Assembly: GCF_963583255.1 (NCBI RefSeq)
Contig: NC_084807.1
Span: 20,919,572 to 20,983,571 of the forward strand
Source of the DNA: Pyrus communis
Lineage: Eukaryota > Streptophyta > Magnoliopsida > Rosales > Rosaceae
Length of the DNA stretch: 64,000 nt
Reading direction: 5' to 3'
Shown here: positions 11,063 to 23,090 of the stretch, one piece after another
Position numbering within the stretch: the stretch's first letter is position 1
Layout: each line of letters opens with the position of its first letter
Notes under the pieces: model-generated
What the model saw: only the letters and a program-made list of their open reading frames with translations
What the model was told of the DNA's origin: nothing
The model's database searches: none
Position numbers and translations under genes: made by a program

Positions 11063-11288
11063 GATGCTATATGGCCAATTGGTGATCAGACCGAGCAAAT
11101 AGTAAATGATGATGTAAGTGAAAGAACTGTCCTACCACCAATTACATGAAGAAGATATGGTAGGTGCAAAGATGAAAGGATCCCATCATGTGGAGGAAAA
11201 AAAATCAACTAGGGAATGTTTAAAATGTGGTTCAAATGACCATTGTAAACAAACTTGTAGGAATCCCGTTCCTCGTAGTTCTTTTTAA
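11063..11288 (+). pseudogene. Mutator-like transposase C-terminal remnant
   Basis: After an acceptor-like ATATGCAG, the reading contains VLPPIT, then a TGA, then RRYGRCKDERIPSCGGKK. A frameshift at an A8 run leads into CLKCGSNDHCKQTC, a CX2CX4HX4C zinc knuckle, ending at TAA 11286-11288. The PPIT...GR...RIPS arrangement before a zinc knuckle is typical of the C-terminus of plant MULE/FAR1-type transposases. It carries at least one stop and one frameshift. The upstream part (10486-11062) was not recognised. Confidence 0.65.
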
Positions 11289-11490
11289 ATTGGGGTGTGA
11301 TGAATAAATATTTCCTTTTGATCATTTTATTGCTTTTGATTGAACGTAAAATCCTTTAAATTTCAAACAATTAAAAGTGTATTACTTTTATTTCTTTACT
11401 CTAATAGTGTTTACTCTTATAAGATGCTAAAGTGTTTTTTGGGAACCATGTGAGAAAGAAAGGTTTCCTTGATTATTTACTAAAATAAAA

Positions 11491-11590
11491 GGCTTAATTG
11501 GATTAATAGTTCTCGTTGTGGTAGGGTAGTTGGAAGATAGTCCATGTGGTAAAAAAACTAGATTCTCGTGCCTTAAGTTAAAGATGAGGT
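11491..11590. mobile_element. Truncated MITE (half copy)
   Basis: GGCTTAATTGGATTAATAG and the next roughly 80 bp match the outer arm of the MITE at 4081-4493. The other arm is missing. It lies about 55 bp upstream of the lectin start codon. Confidence 0.65.
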
Positions 11591-11643
11591 GTGGGAGAGT
11601 GTGATTGACTTGACCATCACAACCTCGCGAGGAGAGAATTAAA

Positions 11644-13902
11644 ATGCCAACATTGCCGAAGTTTGTGGTGCTCAAGTCGAACTACAACAACAAATACTTA
11701 CGATTCACTACTATAGATGCAGATGAGAATCTGATGCGAATCATGCCAGCTGCAAGGTATATATTAATTTCACAGGAGAGGAAGCAGGGAGCGAACACAC
11801 AAAATTTGAAGTGGAGAAGGCAAAGAGTATTGGGAATGAGGGACTAGTACACATTAGATGCTGCTACAACAATAAATACTGGGTGATGCCTGCTTGTGGT
11901 TATACTCAGATTGTTGCTGGTGCTGATGAACCAGAGGAAGACAAATCCAAGTTCTCATGTACCTTGTTCGAGCCTGTCTACGCAGACGATGATGGCCTCC
12001 CAGTTGATGATTCCAGAAGTACGAATTCTATAGTACTCCGATTCCGCCATGCCCACAATGGAAAGTACGTGGCCTTGGTACAAAACGATCCGAACGACAA
12101 ATACTGGGGTTTCATGTACACGTATGGGGAATCTCCTAGCCAGAGGTTTATGGATGTGTTCATAGTCATTGACTGGGAATCGTTGGTGCTGTTGGAGAAC
12201 AATTCAGAAATAAACAAAAATAACAGAAATAAACAGAACTTGAATTCTAATATTTTATTTACCAAATATACTTGATGCGCAAAATGAAATTATACAATAA
12301 ATACATAAACTAATATAAAAATATCAATGATACTAACTTGATCACAGAAGGTAGAGGCTAGCGTAAAAGTTATGTCCTTCGAACAGTATTTTCGTCCCAC
12401 TCTTGTGCTTGTGGTTCTACAACGTCTGCTCGAATAGGATACAACTACCTAATTCTACAACCCGCATTGGATTATAGAACTCTAGTAAGAAAAAATGATT
12501 ATCACTTGAATAATGTGATTGCAAATATATAGGCTGTTTCACGCCCTTTCAAATAACTGCTTAGTGTATCTGAAAGCACACAACTCTTTCTAATAGCTGT
12601 ATCTTTTAATCAAAAAGTACAACTCTTTCTAATAGTTATGTCTTTTAATCAAAACGTTGTTTTAATTAATAAATTAATTAAAAAACTTAATCCGAAAATT
12701 AAAATTAATAAATCTGATTAATTAATATTAATCTCAAGGCCCTTGTCTTGATTAATTAATATTAATTGTATTTAGGCTATATTATTTCAAGCCTAATCCA
12801 CACAACTATAAGGTCCAAGCCTTCAATCCATTTCCAAATGGTCCAAGTTCTAATTACTAAGAAAAGGGAATAAGCCTATATAAAGGCTAGTGAAAAAATA
12901 TTGTTGATCAATGTGAGACAAGAGAGTCTCAAACTCCAACAGGTGCTAGTCAAGATACTTCCCAAGCATGTGGCGTTTAAGGGTGGTAATGGTCACTACC
13001 TCGGTGCCCGCCTGATCGACCAACGCCCACGTTTGCTACAGTTCGAATCCACTGACATTGAAGATCCATTGGCAGGAAACGAGGTCTTCACCAATGCCGA
13101 TGGCACCGTTCGCATAAAATCCGATTCCTCAGGAAAATTCTGGAGGCTCACCGAGGATGACTGGATATGCGCCGACTCAGATGACTCTACCAACGACGAT
13201 TCCCACACATTGTTTTGGCCCATCAAAGTAGGCGACAGTGCCATTTCTCTCCGCAACATGCAGAACAAGAAGTTTTGCAAGAGATTTACCACTAGCACAA
13301 TTACAAGCGGTCTCAATGCAAACGTCTCCACTATCGATAAAGAGGCATACTTGGAGGTGGAAGAGGTTTTTCCCTTGAGGAGAGATATCAGTAATATTAC
13401 TCTCCACCTCGACCGTGCAAGGATTTACAGCCAAAACGTTGTCAATTGAGTCATGGGTGAACTCGTTAACCATTCTAATGAATCTTACCCTATGGAATTG
13501 AAGTTTTCCTATATAGAAACTAGGAACAGTACTTGGAATTACTCCAGTGTCTCGTCGATTTTGAAGTTGTGTGGCCTCAAGAGCAGCACCCACACTGAAG
13601 TTCCGGTAATTGCAGATGGTAAAAAGTTGACCATTGGATTTACTGGAGCAGTCCAATTTGGAGAAACTGAGACAGTCACAAGTAGTGTAAAGGATGCTTT
13701 GTATAAGTATGTTGTGCCAGCAATGACTATGGTAGAGGTGAGGTTTGTAGCAGCTGAGGCTTCATGCGATGTTCCCTTCTCTTACACCCAGCGCGACACT
13801 CGTACGAGTGGGGAAATAATTACCAGCAACATAGACGATGGAGTTTATAATGGTGTGAATACCTTTGATTTCAAGTTCGAGTCCACAGAAGAAAAGCTTT
13901 GA
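11644..13902 (+). pseudogene. Amaranthin-like lectin with aerolysin-like C-terminal domain, disrupted
   Basis: Order: agglutinin (amaranthin beta-trefoil) domain 1, 11644 to about 12189; agglutinin domain 2, about 12947-13390; aerolysin-like pore-forming-family domain, about 13400-13902, ending at TGA. Markers are HIRCCYNNKYWV and GADEPEED in domain 1, LPKHVAFKGGNG and GNEVFTNADGTVRIKS in domain 2, and AMTMVEVRF and CDVPFSYTQRDT in the C-terminal domain. Such chimeric lectins bind glycans (amaranthin binds the T-antigen disaccharide) and are thought to act in defence. Breaks: a frameshift at about 11765-11800 in domain 1; a 752-bp solo LTR at 12190-12941 between the domains; and an in-frame TGA at 13447-13449 at the start of the aerolysin-like part. 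The reading phase on both sides of the LTR is consistent, so the LTR itself caused no lasting base change. As it stands it should not make a full protein. Confidence 0.85.
12190..12941. mobile_element. Solo LTR inserted in the lectin gene
   Basis: Begins TGTTGGAGAAC and ends CTCCAACA (inverted termini TGTTGGAG/CTCCAACA). It is flanked by a perfect 5-bp target duplication GGTGC at 12185-12189 and 12942-12946. The length is 752 bp, with no internal region, primer-binding site or coding sequence. This means an LTR retrotransposon inserted and then recombined between its LTRs. TATATAAAGG lies near 12877. Orientation is uncertain. Confidence 0.9.
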
Positions 13903-14627
13903 TGATATTCCACTTACTGCAACAGAACTTTTTATTGTTCTTCGTCTTTTTTTTTTTTTTTTTTTTTTTTTGTGATTTTTATTTTGCATGTAGTTTGTTA
14001 ATTTCCAATAAAATCAAGGAAATGACACAAATCAAGAAATAAGTCACGAAAAGAAGATTTATCCGAGCGATTTTGTATGTCACTTTAATTGCTTGGGTTT
14101 ATTTTCAGTGCTGAAAAATTTGTGTCAATGTTGTCCTCATGAGTTTGGAATTAATATTGGTTCATAGCTTCCGTTATCAGCGATGTGTGTGTGTGTGTAT
14201 TCGCACATTTTCACCATATATTGTAAGTAGAAGGATGACCAACTAGACTTTGTTTCGTTTGTAATTTCATGTCAGAGTACCAATTTTGTTTATATTCTTG
14301 ATTTAATAGCTTCGTCCCTGCCAATTTTGCATAAATAACCAGAAGGAATGGACAAGGAGAGAACATAAATAACCAATTTTGCATATATAAATACAACAGA
14401 TCTAAACCAGCCACCCCTCGCCCCTTAGAAAGTTCTATCCAAAATCCAAACGCGAAAATAAAAAGCCAAAGTATAAATTGTGCCAAAAGATTTGCTTCCT
14501 GAATACAATCGCGGGAAACAAATTGTAGACAAAACCATAATGATAAAGAAACTTGCTCGTCCCTTCAATACGCATTGTCCCTATGGGAAGTTTTTGTGTG
14601 AACAACATTTTGTGAGCAATTGTTAAC
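13903..14627. other. 3' flank of the lectin pseudogene
   Basis: Likely former 3' UTR, with a T24 run at about 13949-13971 and AATAAAATCAAGG near 14007, then unassigned sequence. No gene is recognised in it. Confidence 0.4.
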
Positions 14628-14858
14628 GGACAAGGATTGTCTGCCCTTCCACTTCCGGTGCCCTATCGTGCCCTTTTGTTTTGTGTGGTCACGGTTAAAC
14701 TACATCAACATTTTATATTGTTTTTTTTATAGAGATAATAAGAAAAAAAATGAATAGTAATATAAAATGTTGACGTAACTTAACCGTGACCACACAAACA
14801 GAAAGGCAAGAAAGGGCACCGAAAGTGGAAGGGCAGACAATCCTTGCCCTTTCCGTCC
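14628..14858. mobile_element. Mutator-type MITE, fold-back
   Basis: Long terminal inverted repeats: GGACAAGGATTGTCTGCCCTT on the left, and on the minus strand of the right end GGACGGAAAGGGCAAGGATTG. The arms also share ACGGTTAA and CAACATTTTATA. It is flanked by a perfect 9-bp target duplication ATTGTTAAC (14619-14627, 14859-14867), typical of Mutator elements. The left arm lacks about 9 bp present in the right arm. Confidence 0.88.
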
Positions 14859-15384
14859 ATTGTTAACATAGTGCATCCTTTAGTCCTTTTAATGAGTCAT
14901 CAGTTTACCTATAAAAAAAGAATATAAATAATTTCGAACAACCCTAACCGGGATGGAATTGAGATAACATACTAACAAATTAATAATTTATCAACTTATC
15001 GATTAATTAATAACTTATTAATTTATTAAGGTATTTCTTTTTTTAAATATTGTAAATCGTATTTAGTTGCTTGGCTTGAGAGTTTGAGGTTTTGTTTATC
15101 TATTGTGCGTTCACGATGTTGAACCAAAATAGATAATTCCAGATTTGCAGAAAGATCAAATTACACAATGAAGCGGAATTCTGGATCTTTTCCACCAAGG
15201 TTATCGGATTAAGTGATTTGAATCTTTTAAATTTCATCTAACAGTAAAAAATTATCACAATTTTTAAGGAATCAAAACAAATGAGCCGTTGAATGAAATT
15301 TAGAAAACTCAGATCATTTGATCTAATGGTCTTGATGGAAGAGATTCGGAGGATCTCTTTCTAATGATTCAGACTTGGTAGCAA

Positions 15385-16127
15385 CCAAGGTCTAAAATAT
15401 CAATGATATCGGAAATATCGGTAATCCAAAAACATGGAAATTTTGATGGAAATATCGGGATATTATCGATATCGATAAAAATTAAATAAAAACCACAGAA
15501 ATTGTAAGAAAAACTTGGAAATTTTTATTGAAACTTTGCAGGATGTTTATTTAGTCAATTATCTATTAGTTATCACAAAAAATTGGAAGGAAATGCATTG
15601 CATGATGGATTGAACTGATTTAAGTTGATTATATAGCGAACTGGCAACCATTGTGAGTGAAGAAAATATGTAGTAATTAATGAAAGAAGTTTAAACACAC
15701 CATAAGCATTTATATATAATGAATTAGTACAATATTTTACACTTTATACATTGCATGGTAAGATACAGGAGTGACTTAGTACCACATAGAGTTCCTATGA
15801 GGTTCAAAATTTTCACTATCTTCATCATCTCTATGTGTAGAGTAAGTGCATTGTGAAGAGGAGTCATCAAATGATAAATCCCCAAAACCAATATATAAAT
15901 ATTTTAGCATATTTTCACAAAAACATAAGTGATATGGTGGTCAAGGTGTTGAAGGATTAAAATGGGAGGGGTTCGAATCCTCTCCATGAGCAAGATCGAG
16001 ATTTTTCAACATTTTTCAAGTATTTTTAAGTTTTATCTCGCGATAATATCGCGATATAATTAAATGGATAAATGTGAAAATATCATCATCTTAAAAAAAA
16101 CGATAATATTAATATTTTAGACCTTGG
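15385..16127. mobile_element. Non-autonomous TIR element (743 bp) containing a tRNA-like segment
   Basis: Terminal inverted repeats CCAAGGTCTAAAATAT...ATATTTTAGACCTTGG, with subterminal ATATCG/CGATAT repeats. An 11-bp direct repeat CTTGGTAGCAA (15374-15384 and 16123-16133) overlaps the right TIR, so the true duplication may be shorter. No transposase. Inside, at about 15930-15990, a tRNA-like GGTGGTCAAGGTGTT...GGGGTTCGAATCCTC has A- and B-box character. Confidence 0.75.
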
Positions 16128-16844
16128 TAGCAACTAGCAAGTCTCTGGCGTTCGTAATTTAAAGAACACCACCTAGCTTTTGTACCCATTTTTTATTAAA
16201 CTAAATGACTGTGAGTTACAGGTGGAGCACGAGATGTATGCATGCTTTGGTGATGGTATATTTGTTTATTAAAATCAAATCCTTCATGAGTGTGTCTTCC
16301 ACCTTTCTCTCACTCAAAATGGCCTTTAATTATAAGGATTTTGAGTAAATTAATAGTAGAAAGTTGAAGGTCGTCACAAAGTACTCCATTCTCAGAGCTG
16401 GATGGTGCATAAGGACGCCTGTGTCGTATAAACAATTTCTTATCAAGCCTTTAGTCCTCTAGCATTATCATGCATCGTGAAGAAAAGCCAATCGATGAAG
16501 TTTCTTGTGACTTTTTGGGTCCCAGCTGTTGGATGCAGATTGCAAAGCTATGTGGCGTATGATTTTGGGACATGAGGATTTTGATTTGTTTCCTCGATCT
16601 ATGGGATTATTTTATGAAAGACCAGTTTCGAATTCCTGTTTTTTTTTTATTTTTAAATGATTATGCTGTGCTTTAAGAATAATCAGTTGTAAAATAAAGT
16701 TAATAAATGTTTGGCTAACTCAATTTTAAAAGTGTTGTGAGTATAGAAAACACTGTAAAATCGTTCAGTAAAATTTAATATAAAAGTGATATAATTGTAT
16801 AAATAACAAAAGGACATAATAGTAGGAGTGGGGGTGACGACAGC

Positions 16845-17250
16845 AACAGTGGTAATGATGATGGTGGTTGCGGTGCAAGTGTGGTGGTGATGCTAATAGT
16901 GGGATGTGTTGGTCGGGGTGGAGAGGTAACAATGGTGGTAGGGCGGTGGTAGCACCGGTAGTGGTGGTTGTGGTGGCCTTGGTAGTGGTGATGATGACAA
17001 CAATGATGGTGGTAATGGTGGTGGCAGTGACGATGGCAACAATGATGGTTGTAGTGGCAGTTGTGGTTGTGGTGGCAGTGATGGCGGTTGCGGTAATGAT
17101 GCATGGTGGTGATGGTGGTAACAATGGTACCAGTGGTGGTAGTGGTGATGGCAGCAATGGTGATGGTGGAGGTAATGATGGTGATGACAATGGTGGTAGT
17201 GGTGATAGTGGTGGAGGTTGTGGTTATGGCGGTGATGGTATAAGGTTTGT
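16845..17250. repeat. Cryptic GGT/GAT/GGC trinucleotide tract
   Basis: About 400 bp of degenerate GGTGGTGATGG-type repeats. It produces long open frames on both strands (poly-V/G or poly-T/H) that are compositional and not genes. Confidence 0.9.
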
Positions 17251-19888
17251 ATTTGTAGTGGTAGGTGATAGCGTTTACTTTTTTCTCTAAAAGATAATAT
17301 ATGTGTTGAAAGCTAAATAATGTCACTTAAAAAAATTAATGAAGGTATACAACAATTGAAAATATTTATTAAAGACCCAGCTCTGTTTTTTATTAAAGTA
17401 GCTTTTAAAAGCAACCTACATGCTGCTTTTAAAAGTTGTTGTCTGGAGCCCGTTACTTTTAAGATAAGCAGGATATTTTACTTTTATCAAACACTTTTTT
17501 ACTACTTAACTTTAAAGCGAAGCAGTTTTTAGTGAAAAAAAGTAATATCAAACGGAGCCTAAGTTAGGGAAATAACTATAGTGCCGTGAAGATCAGGGGG
17601 CTAAAGAAGTGTAATACCCCATATTTAAAAAAAAATGATTATATATATATGTGGTTAATTATTATTATTTTTTCGTAATGATTTTATTAGATTTATTTTA
17701 TGCAAGAACCTACTTTTAATGTAAAATAGTTTCAATGCAAAATCCTTTTTGCTACAAGATTATTTCAATAACAAACTAGTAGTATTTCATGTTCATATGT
17801 AATTAGAGATATTTTTAGCTTGAATTGGAGAAGGGAATTATGATGAGTTTGGCTTGATTTTTTACCAAATAAGAGTGAGTTGGCAAGTTTGTAATCATTA
17901 GAAATCTAAGAGTTAAATGTTTGGTGATGATTCATCCCCTCCAAAATTGGAGAGGTGGGATTCATATTCCTTAGACTTTGAACGTGGCTTTTGAGTATTT
18001 GTCCACATGCATGGGAATGATTGCTTCCAATTACAAGATGTCCAAGTGTTGCAAAACAAAGTGAAACGTCTCCTTAAGGCTTAATGGAAGATTCCATTTC
18101 TTCATCCATAAAAGCAAAGGGAGGAGAGAAACGGGGGAAGAACAATCATGCCACCAACAACAACACATGGAGAAAAAGAGAGAGGAAGAAGAAATAAAAA
18201 TTAAAAATTAAAAATTAAAAAAAATTAAAAAAAAAAGAAAGAACCACTCCAACAAGAAAGCAATTCTCCCTTTCATATTACGTTCTTGTATTTCTTTAAA
18301 ATGTTCTTAGGGCTTTAAGCCATCTTTCATTGTATTTTGGAGATCATTGCCATAAGAAGCACCCCCACTAAACCATAAAAAAAATATATATCCATTTACC
18401 CAACAAAATTGCTCTATGGAACTCAGATGAGGTTATGCATTAATATCACCTAGAGAAAGATGTAGTAAAATGGTAAAGTAATATTTCTCAATTAGATTGT
18501 TGTATGATATCCATACTATATATTATTGATAATATTATACGATTTTGGCTACTAACAATTTGATTAGTGTTGCAGATATGCTACAATTTTGGCTACTAAC
18601 ACTTTGATTACTGTTGCAGATGTTATAGACCATGTGACTATTGACATCCTTGTTACATGGCATATACATATGCATTGCAAAGCAAGAAAAAGAGTTGTGT
18701 TGTGTCTAGTGCTCGCTTGTGTAAAGTGTTTAAGTTGTGAGGATATTCAAGGGCTGAAGTTTGCCTTGAATATAAAATAATGAACGTTGTATATGTCACG
18801 CATAGGGTGTAGGGCTTGAGTATACAAATTGGTTGATTATAAAAATAATGAAATCTTGTATATGTCAGGCGTTAGGGGAAGAGCTTGAATATACAATTGG
18901 ACGTCGGGGTAAGTGCCTGTATAATAAAGTGGAAACTAAGAATTTAATTACAAAAATTGGGTGTAAGGGATGAACGGGAGTTAACTTATATTCTAAGGTA
19001 TTCGGAGCCTAGTGGTATAAGTATGGTATGGGACGTGCAGGCTTGTAGTCACAAGGTGCAAGCTTAATGAAAGGAAAAGCGAAATAATAACAAGGAAATC
19101 GATACTACAAAAAGGAAAGTAGCAGAGCTAAAATTATAAATATGGTGGTTGAACTACAAAAGGAATGTAAGGAACATGACGAAGCTTTTAAGAGTCTTTT
19201 TGATAGTTGAGTTGAGTGTGTTTTTCTTTTTTTTCTTCTAGTGTTTTTATAGAGCTTTCTTCCCTGTGAATTAAGCTTTTCTGGCTTCGACACACTCCCT
19301 TTCTGCCAAGTGGCTAATGTGAATGAGTTCCCACTTGAACAACCGTTCTTTGATCCTTTTGAATTTACGAACTTCGGCATCGAAAAACATTTTTCTTGCA
19401 AAATCGATCTGCAAAGTTCCTTCCTGGACTGATCAGGAGTAGGCTTGCCGCCCAAAATTGCCACGTCACAAGTTTTTTTTTTTTTTTTTTAATATTGGGC
19501 CAATTACTATTCAAATGCCTTAAAGTAAATACCCATTAAGCAACAAGTGGTTTCTTGAGAGAATTGGGCCGCGACATGGGCGGATTGTTCATTTTTTATC
19601 TAAACACCCGAGCCTCTTCTTGTCCGTTGGCTAGGGCTTTGTATTACTTCCAATTTCCAAATCTAAACAAGACTTTTGTTCGACTAGCATCGGTTTCGTG
19701 ATGAATTAGCAGAAATACGAATAAGGTCTCTAACATGCCATATTTACTACCAACTGTGTACATGCAAGACATACGCACATGACAGAGCGACTCATTGCGA
19801 TGTAAGGTTTACTAGGACAGCATATCCTTCATAGATACGACGAATTAACAATCGATCAGGTTTTGTGTTGTATAAAACTTTTTATTCA
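17251..19888. other. Unassigned AT-rich stretch with small tandem duplications
   Basis: No gene recognised. A 44-bp tandem duplication (TTTTGGCTACTAACA...GTTGCAGAT) lies at 18543-18630, and a degenerate duplication of about 80 bp (TTGTATATGTCA, GAGTATACAA) at about 18785-18905. TGTAATACCCC at 17611 is a common LTR start, but I found no matching end. The minus-strand 119-codon frame at 19105-19464 has no recognisable domain. Confidence 0.4.
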
Positions 19889-19905
19889 AATAAACCTCAA
19901 AAACT

Positions 19906-20080
19906 GTCACTTAGTCTTACGGTCTAATAGTGTTACTCTTCACTTGTAAGTGAGAGGTCTTGGGTTCGATTCTCGCCAAAGATGAATCTGAACCACATTA
20001 TTGCTAACCCATTGTGAGGCTAAGCCCACTCTCTTCCCTTTAATGTAGATAATATGGTATGTTCAAAAATAAAATAAAAA
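19906..20080 (+). mobile_element. tRNA-derived SINE, copy 2
   Basis: Same family as 3513-3711: CTTACGGTCTAATAGTG (A-box region), GGTCTTGGGTTCGATTCTCG (B box), ACCACATTATTGCTAACCCA, and an A-rich tail. Target duplication of 17 bp with one mismatch, AATAAACCTC(A/G)AAAACT, at 19889-19905 and 20081-20097. Confidence 0.9.
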
Positions 20081-20792
20081 AATAAACCTCGAAAACTTGG
20101 ATGGGTTTGGGAACATTGCATGATAAAACAAGCTAGCAAATAAATCTCGATTTTACCTGGCACTGGATCAATAAAACCTGTCAGGCTTCATTGCCAACTC
20201 AAATACAGAAAGTCCTAATTAAGAGAATTGGACAAAACCAAACCATATTCGATAACTCTATTGTGGAAAGACGATCCAGTAGTTTATCTATCTACGAAAG
20301 ACGGGGAGGCTCGAAACAGGTGAGTTGAAGAAGACCATATTCACGAAACTAGTTCCGCCACTTGCCTAAACTTAATTAAATAATGCAATGGCAAATGTTT
20401 GATAAGTTGCCATCGCGGTTTTCTGAAAAATAGCTAGTTGCTTGTGCACTTTGGATTTGTATGAATGGGGGCATGTCAATGTCATGCACCTGGCAGTTAC
20501 ATATTGAGAGGAAGTAGGTTGATTGAAGTATTCTGTTCCTTTTTCTTGAAGGAAAAACAATCTTTTATTTCTACTGAGAGAACCAGTTAACTTTAGATCA
20601 TGATTCTAGTTTTTTTAAGCAATGGGGAATCACGGATTTGATTTTATGATATGATCCAACGTTAGAATGATAAATATTATTATTAGATTAAAAGCTAGTT
20701 GATATTAGTTTATGAGTTTAATAAAGTGTCTAAGGGAGAGAAAACAATGGTGATGCTAAAGAGATCATTGTTTGAACTTAAATATGTAGACA

Positions 20793-20965
20793 ATATGTCA
20801 CTCAGTATTACGGTTTAGTGATATTTTTCTTCACTTAGATGTGAGAGGTCTTAGGTTCGAATCTCATGGATGGCGAATTCAATGCCAAATTAAGTTGTTC
20901 ATTGTGTGGCTTTGCCGAACTCCCCCTCCCTTAGTGTAAAATATCAATGTACTTAAAAAAATAAA
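20793..20965 (+). mobile_element. tRNA-derived SINE, copy 3
   Basis: CACTCAGTATTACGGTTTAGTG, GGTCTTAGGTTCGAATCTCA, CATTGTGTGGCTTTGCC, and an A-rich tail at about 20955. No clear target duplication, so it is older or degraded. Confidence 0.8.
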
Positions 20966-22111
20966 AAAAAAGGAAAAATTAGTATCCGGTCCTTAGTTAC
21001 TAATGTTCCTTGATTGAAACCTTATTAGTTTTCATATTTTGATTAAGGTCCCTAGCATTAATGCAATAATAAATTTACATGTCAGTTACATAATTTTTAA
21101 AATAAAAATTAATAATTGATTTAGGATTTTAATACTCACACCTTTATTAAACTCCTAAATAATTTTCAATTCAAAACATTTCCAAAAAAACAAAAAAAAA
21201 AAAGAATAAGTTTGTATCCCTTAATTTTTTAATCTTATATGTACCCATTCATGTAATTTTTCAATTTTTTAATCTTAAAATGTACCCATTCTTAAATATA
21301 TCAATTTTTTGTAGTAAAATGCACCTTTTTTTTTATATATAAAATCTATTCAATTTTTTTCTATCCATTTTTTAACTATATGGGTACATTTTTCTTGATT
21401 GGAGAATGTATTCATGTCAAGTTTAATCAAAGAAATTTGCTAATGTTATTAAGCCTAATATCTATTATTTTTTGTGTGGTTTTGAAGAATGTACCCATAT
21501 TTTGGTACAAAAATTATTTTGTTAATTTTGATGAATGTAACCATGTTTACACACACACAATATACTGGAGAGTATAATTTATATTTTAATAATTTTAGTC
21601 CACAAATTATGGGTTTTTTTTTAATTTAAAATCACATTAATACAAACAACCATAACTTTCAATTTTTAATTTAAAAAATATAGTAACCTACATAGAAATA
21701 CATTATCACATTAATTTCAGGGAATTCAATAAAAATTTGAAAACCAACAAGGTTTTAGTCAAAGAATATTGATAGTTAGGGACCACATCCAAAGTGTCCA
21801 AAAAAATTATGTAGACAATATGGTGTGGCAATTGATTGTTGGATTCCTTATTTAAATTATTAAAGAAGGTATCCAATCATCAACGAGCATATCATATGGT
21901 CTACAGAATATGGTCTGAAAACATGGTTTTCCTCGCATTTTCCATTTAATTATATGGTAGGAAGGAAGGTATAAATTTGAATGAAACAATGATATATTTA
22001 CAATAAAGGTGAGAATTTCGACTAATTAAATTATGGGCATGCCATATGAATTTGAATTTAAAAATAGATTCAAACTTAAAAGTTAAAACATATCACTTAT
22101 CAATGAAGAGA
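20966..22111. other. AT-rich unassigned sequence
   Basis: Contains a loose repeat of ATGTACCCATTYTT units between about 21230 and 21545. No gene or complete element recognised. Confidence 0.35.
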
Positions 22112-22866
22112 ATTATTGACACACCTCGACCTAACTCAAGTCATGTTGGCCGTCATTTGAGGGTGACATAGCCATGAGCGCAGTGCGGAAGTGATAATGA
22201 TACGAAAGTGTGAGTAATTAAAAACCAAAACTAACAAATTTACACTAGGTAAGTATAGAAGTGCGAGTGAAGATGCTTAAAGCACAGATACACATCATCA
22301 AAGCATAGATAACCTAAGTGCAATCCAGTAGGCTAAATACTAATTATACATGATATGAAAGAAAACCCTACATTAATTGGAGTCTGTCATAACCGCCGTA
22401 GAGTCCTCGTGAGCCACCAACACGCACTTCTATCTAGGACCTGGAGGGGCGCTGACACACCCCGACCCGGAATGTCCACTAGGACCCCAAATTGAACTGT
22501 GTTGACCGAACCTGGAAGGTGACGAAGCCATAAAGTGTGATAGTGTATAAAATGTGAATAAATTTGAACCTAAAAGTGTCTAAATACCAGAGTGCGCTAC
22601 GAGTGGGAGCGAACCCATTTCACACGCGATGTCAGAGCATAAATAAAGTACAATAGTGTGGGTAAGAATCATACCCTTAAAAGCAGCCACCAATACTAAG
22701 ATTAGCCATATATCCTCGTCGATACGAACTCAACAGTTAAAACCTGAAGGGGTACAAAATAGAAAATGTGAGTAAGTAGTAAAACCAAGCTTCCCAAAAC
22801 TATCACCTTTCTATCAGTAATAACCCCTCACTGTAATTCCTTTATCGTTTTCTATAAGACAGTATT

Positions 22867-22868
<2 letters not shown>

Positions 22869-22918
<50 letters not shown>
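22869..22918. repeat. (CA)n(TA)n microsatellite inside the inner LTR
   Basis: About 11 CA units followed by about 13 TA units. Confidence 0.95.
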
Positions 22919-22920
<2 letters not shown>

Positions 22921-23090
22921 ACCCATGCTAAAAAAAAATAGGCAAAACCACTGGCATGCCATGTCTATAGACTCTACAATGCATTAACAAGTAGGCGAAA
23001 TGAACTTAATCAATATAAAATGATACATCAGCCGAAATCACCTAACGTGACCCGTACGACTGTACTTATATCTCATCAATCATCCCTACA

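Noticed and set aside
16765..17326. Long frames rich in Val/Gly or Thr/His on both strands
   Set aside because: Produced by the GGT/GAT trinucleotide tract; no domain and open in several frames.
17611..18300. LTR starting TGTAATACCCC
   Set aside because: A common LTR-like start, but no matching CA end, target duplication or second LTR could be found by eye.
19105..19464. 119-codon minus-strand frame
   Set aside because: No recognisable motif, no supporting promoter or splice structure; kept only as unassigned sequence.
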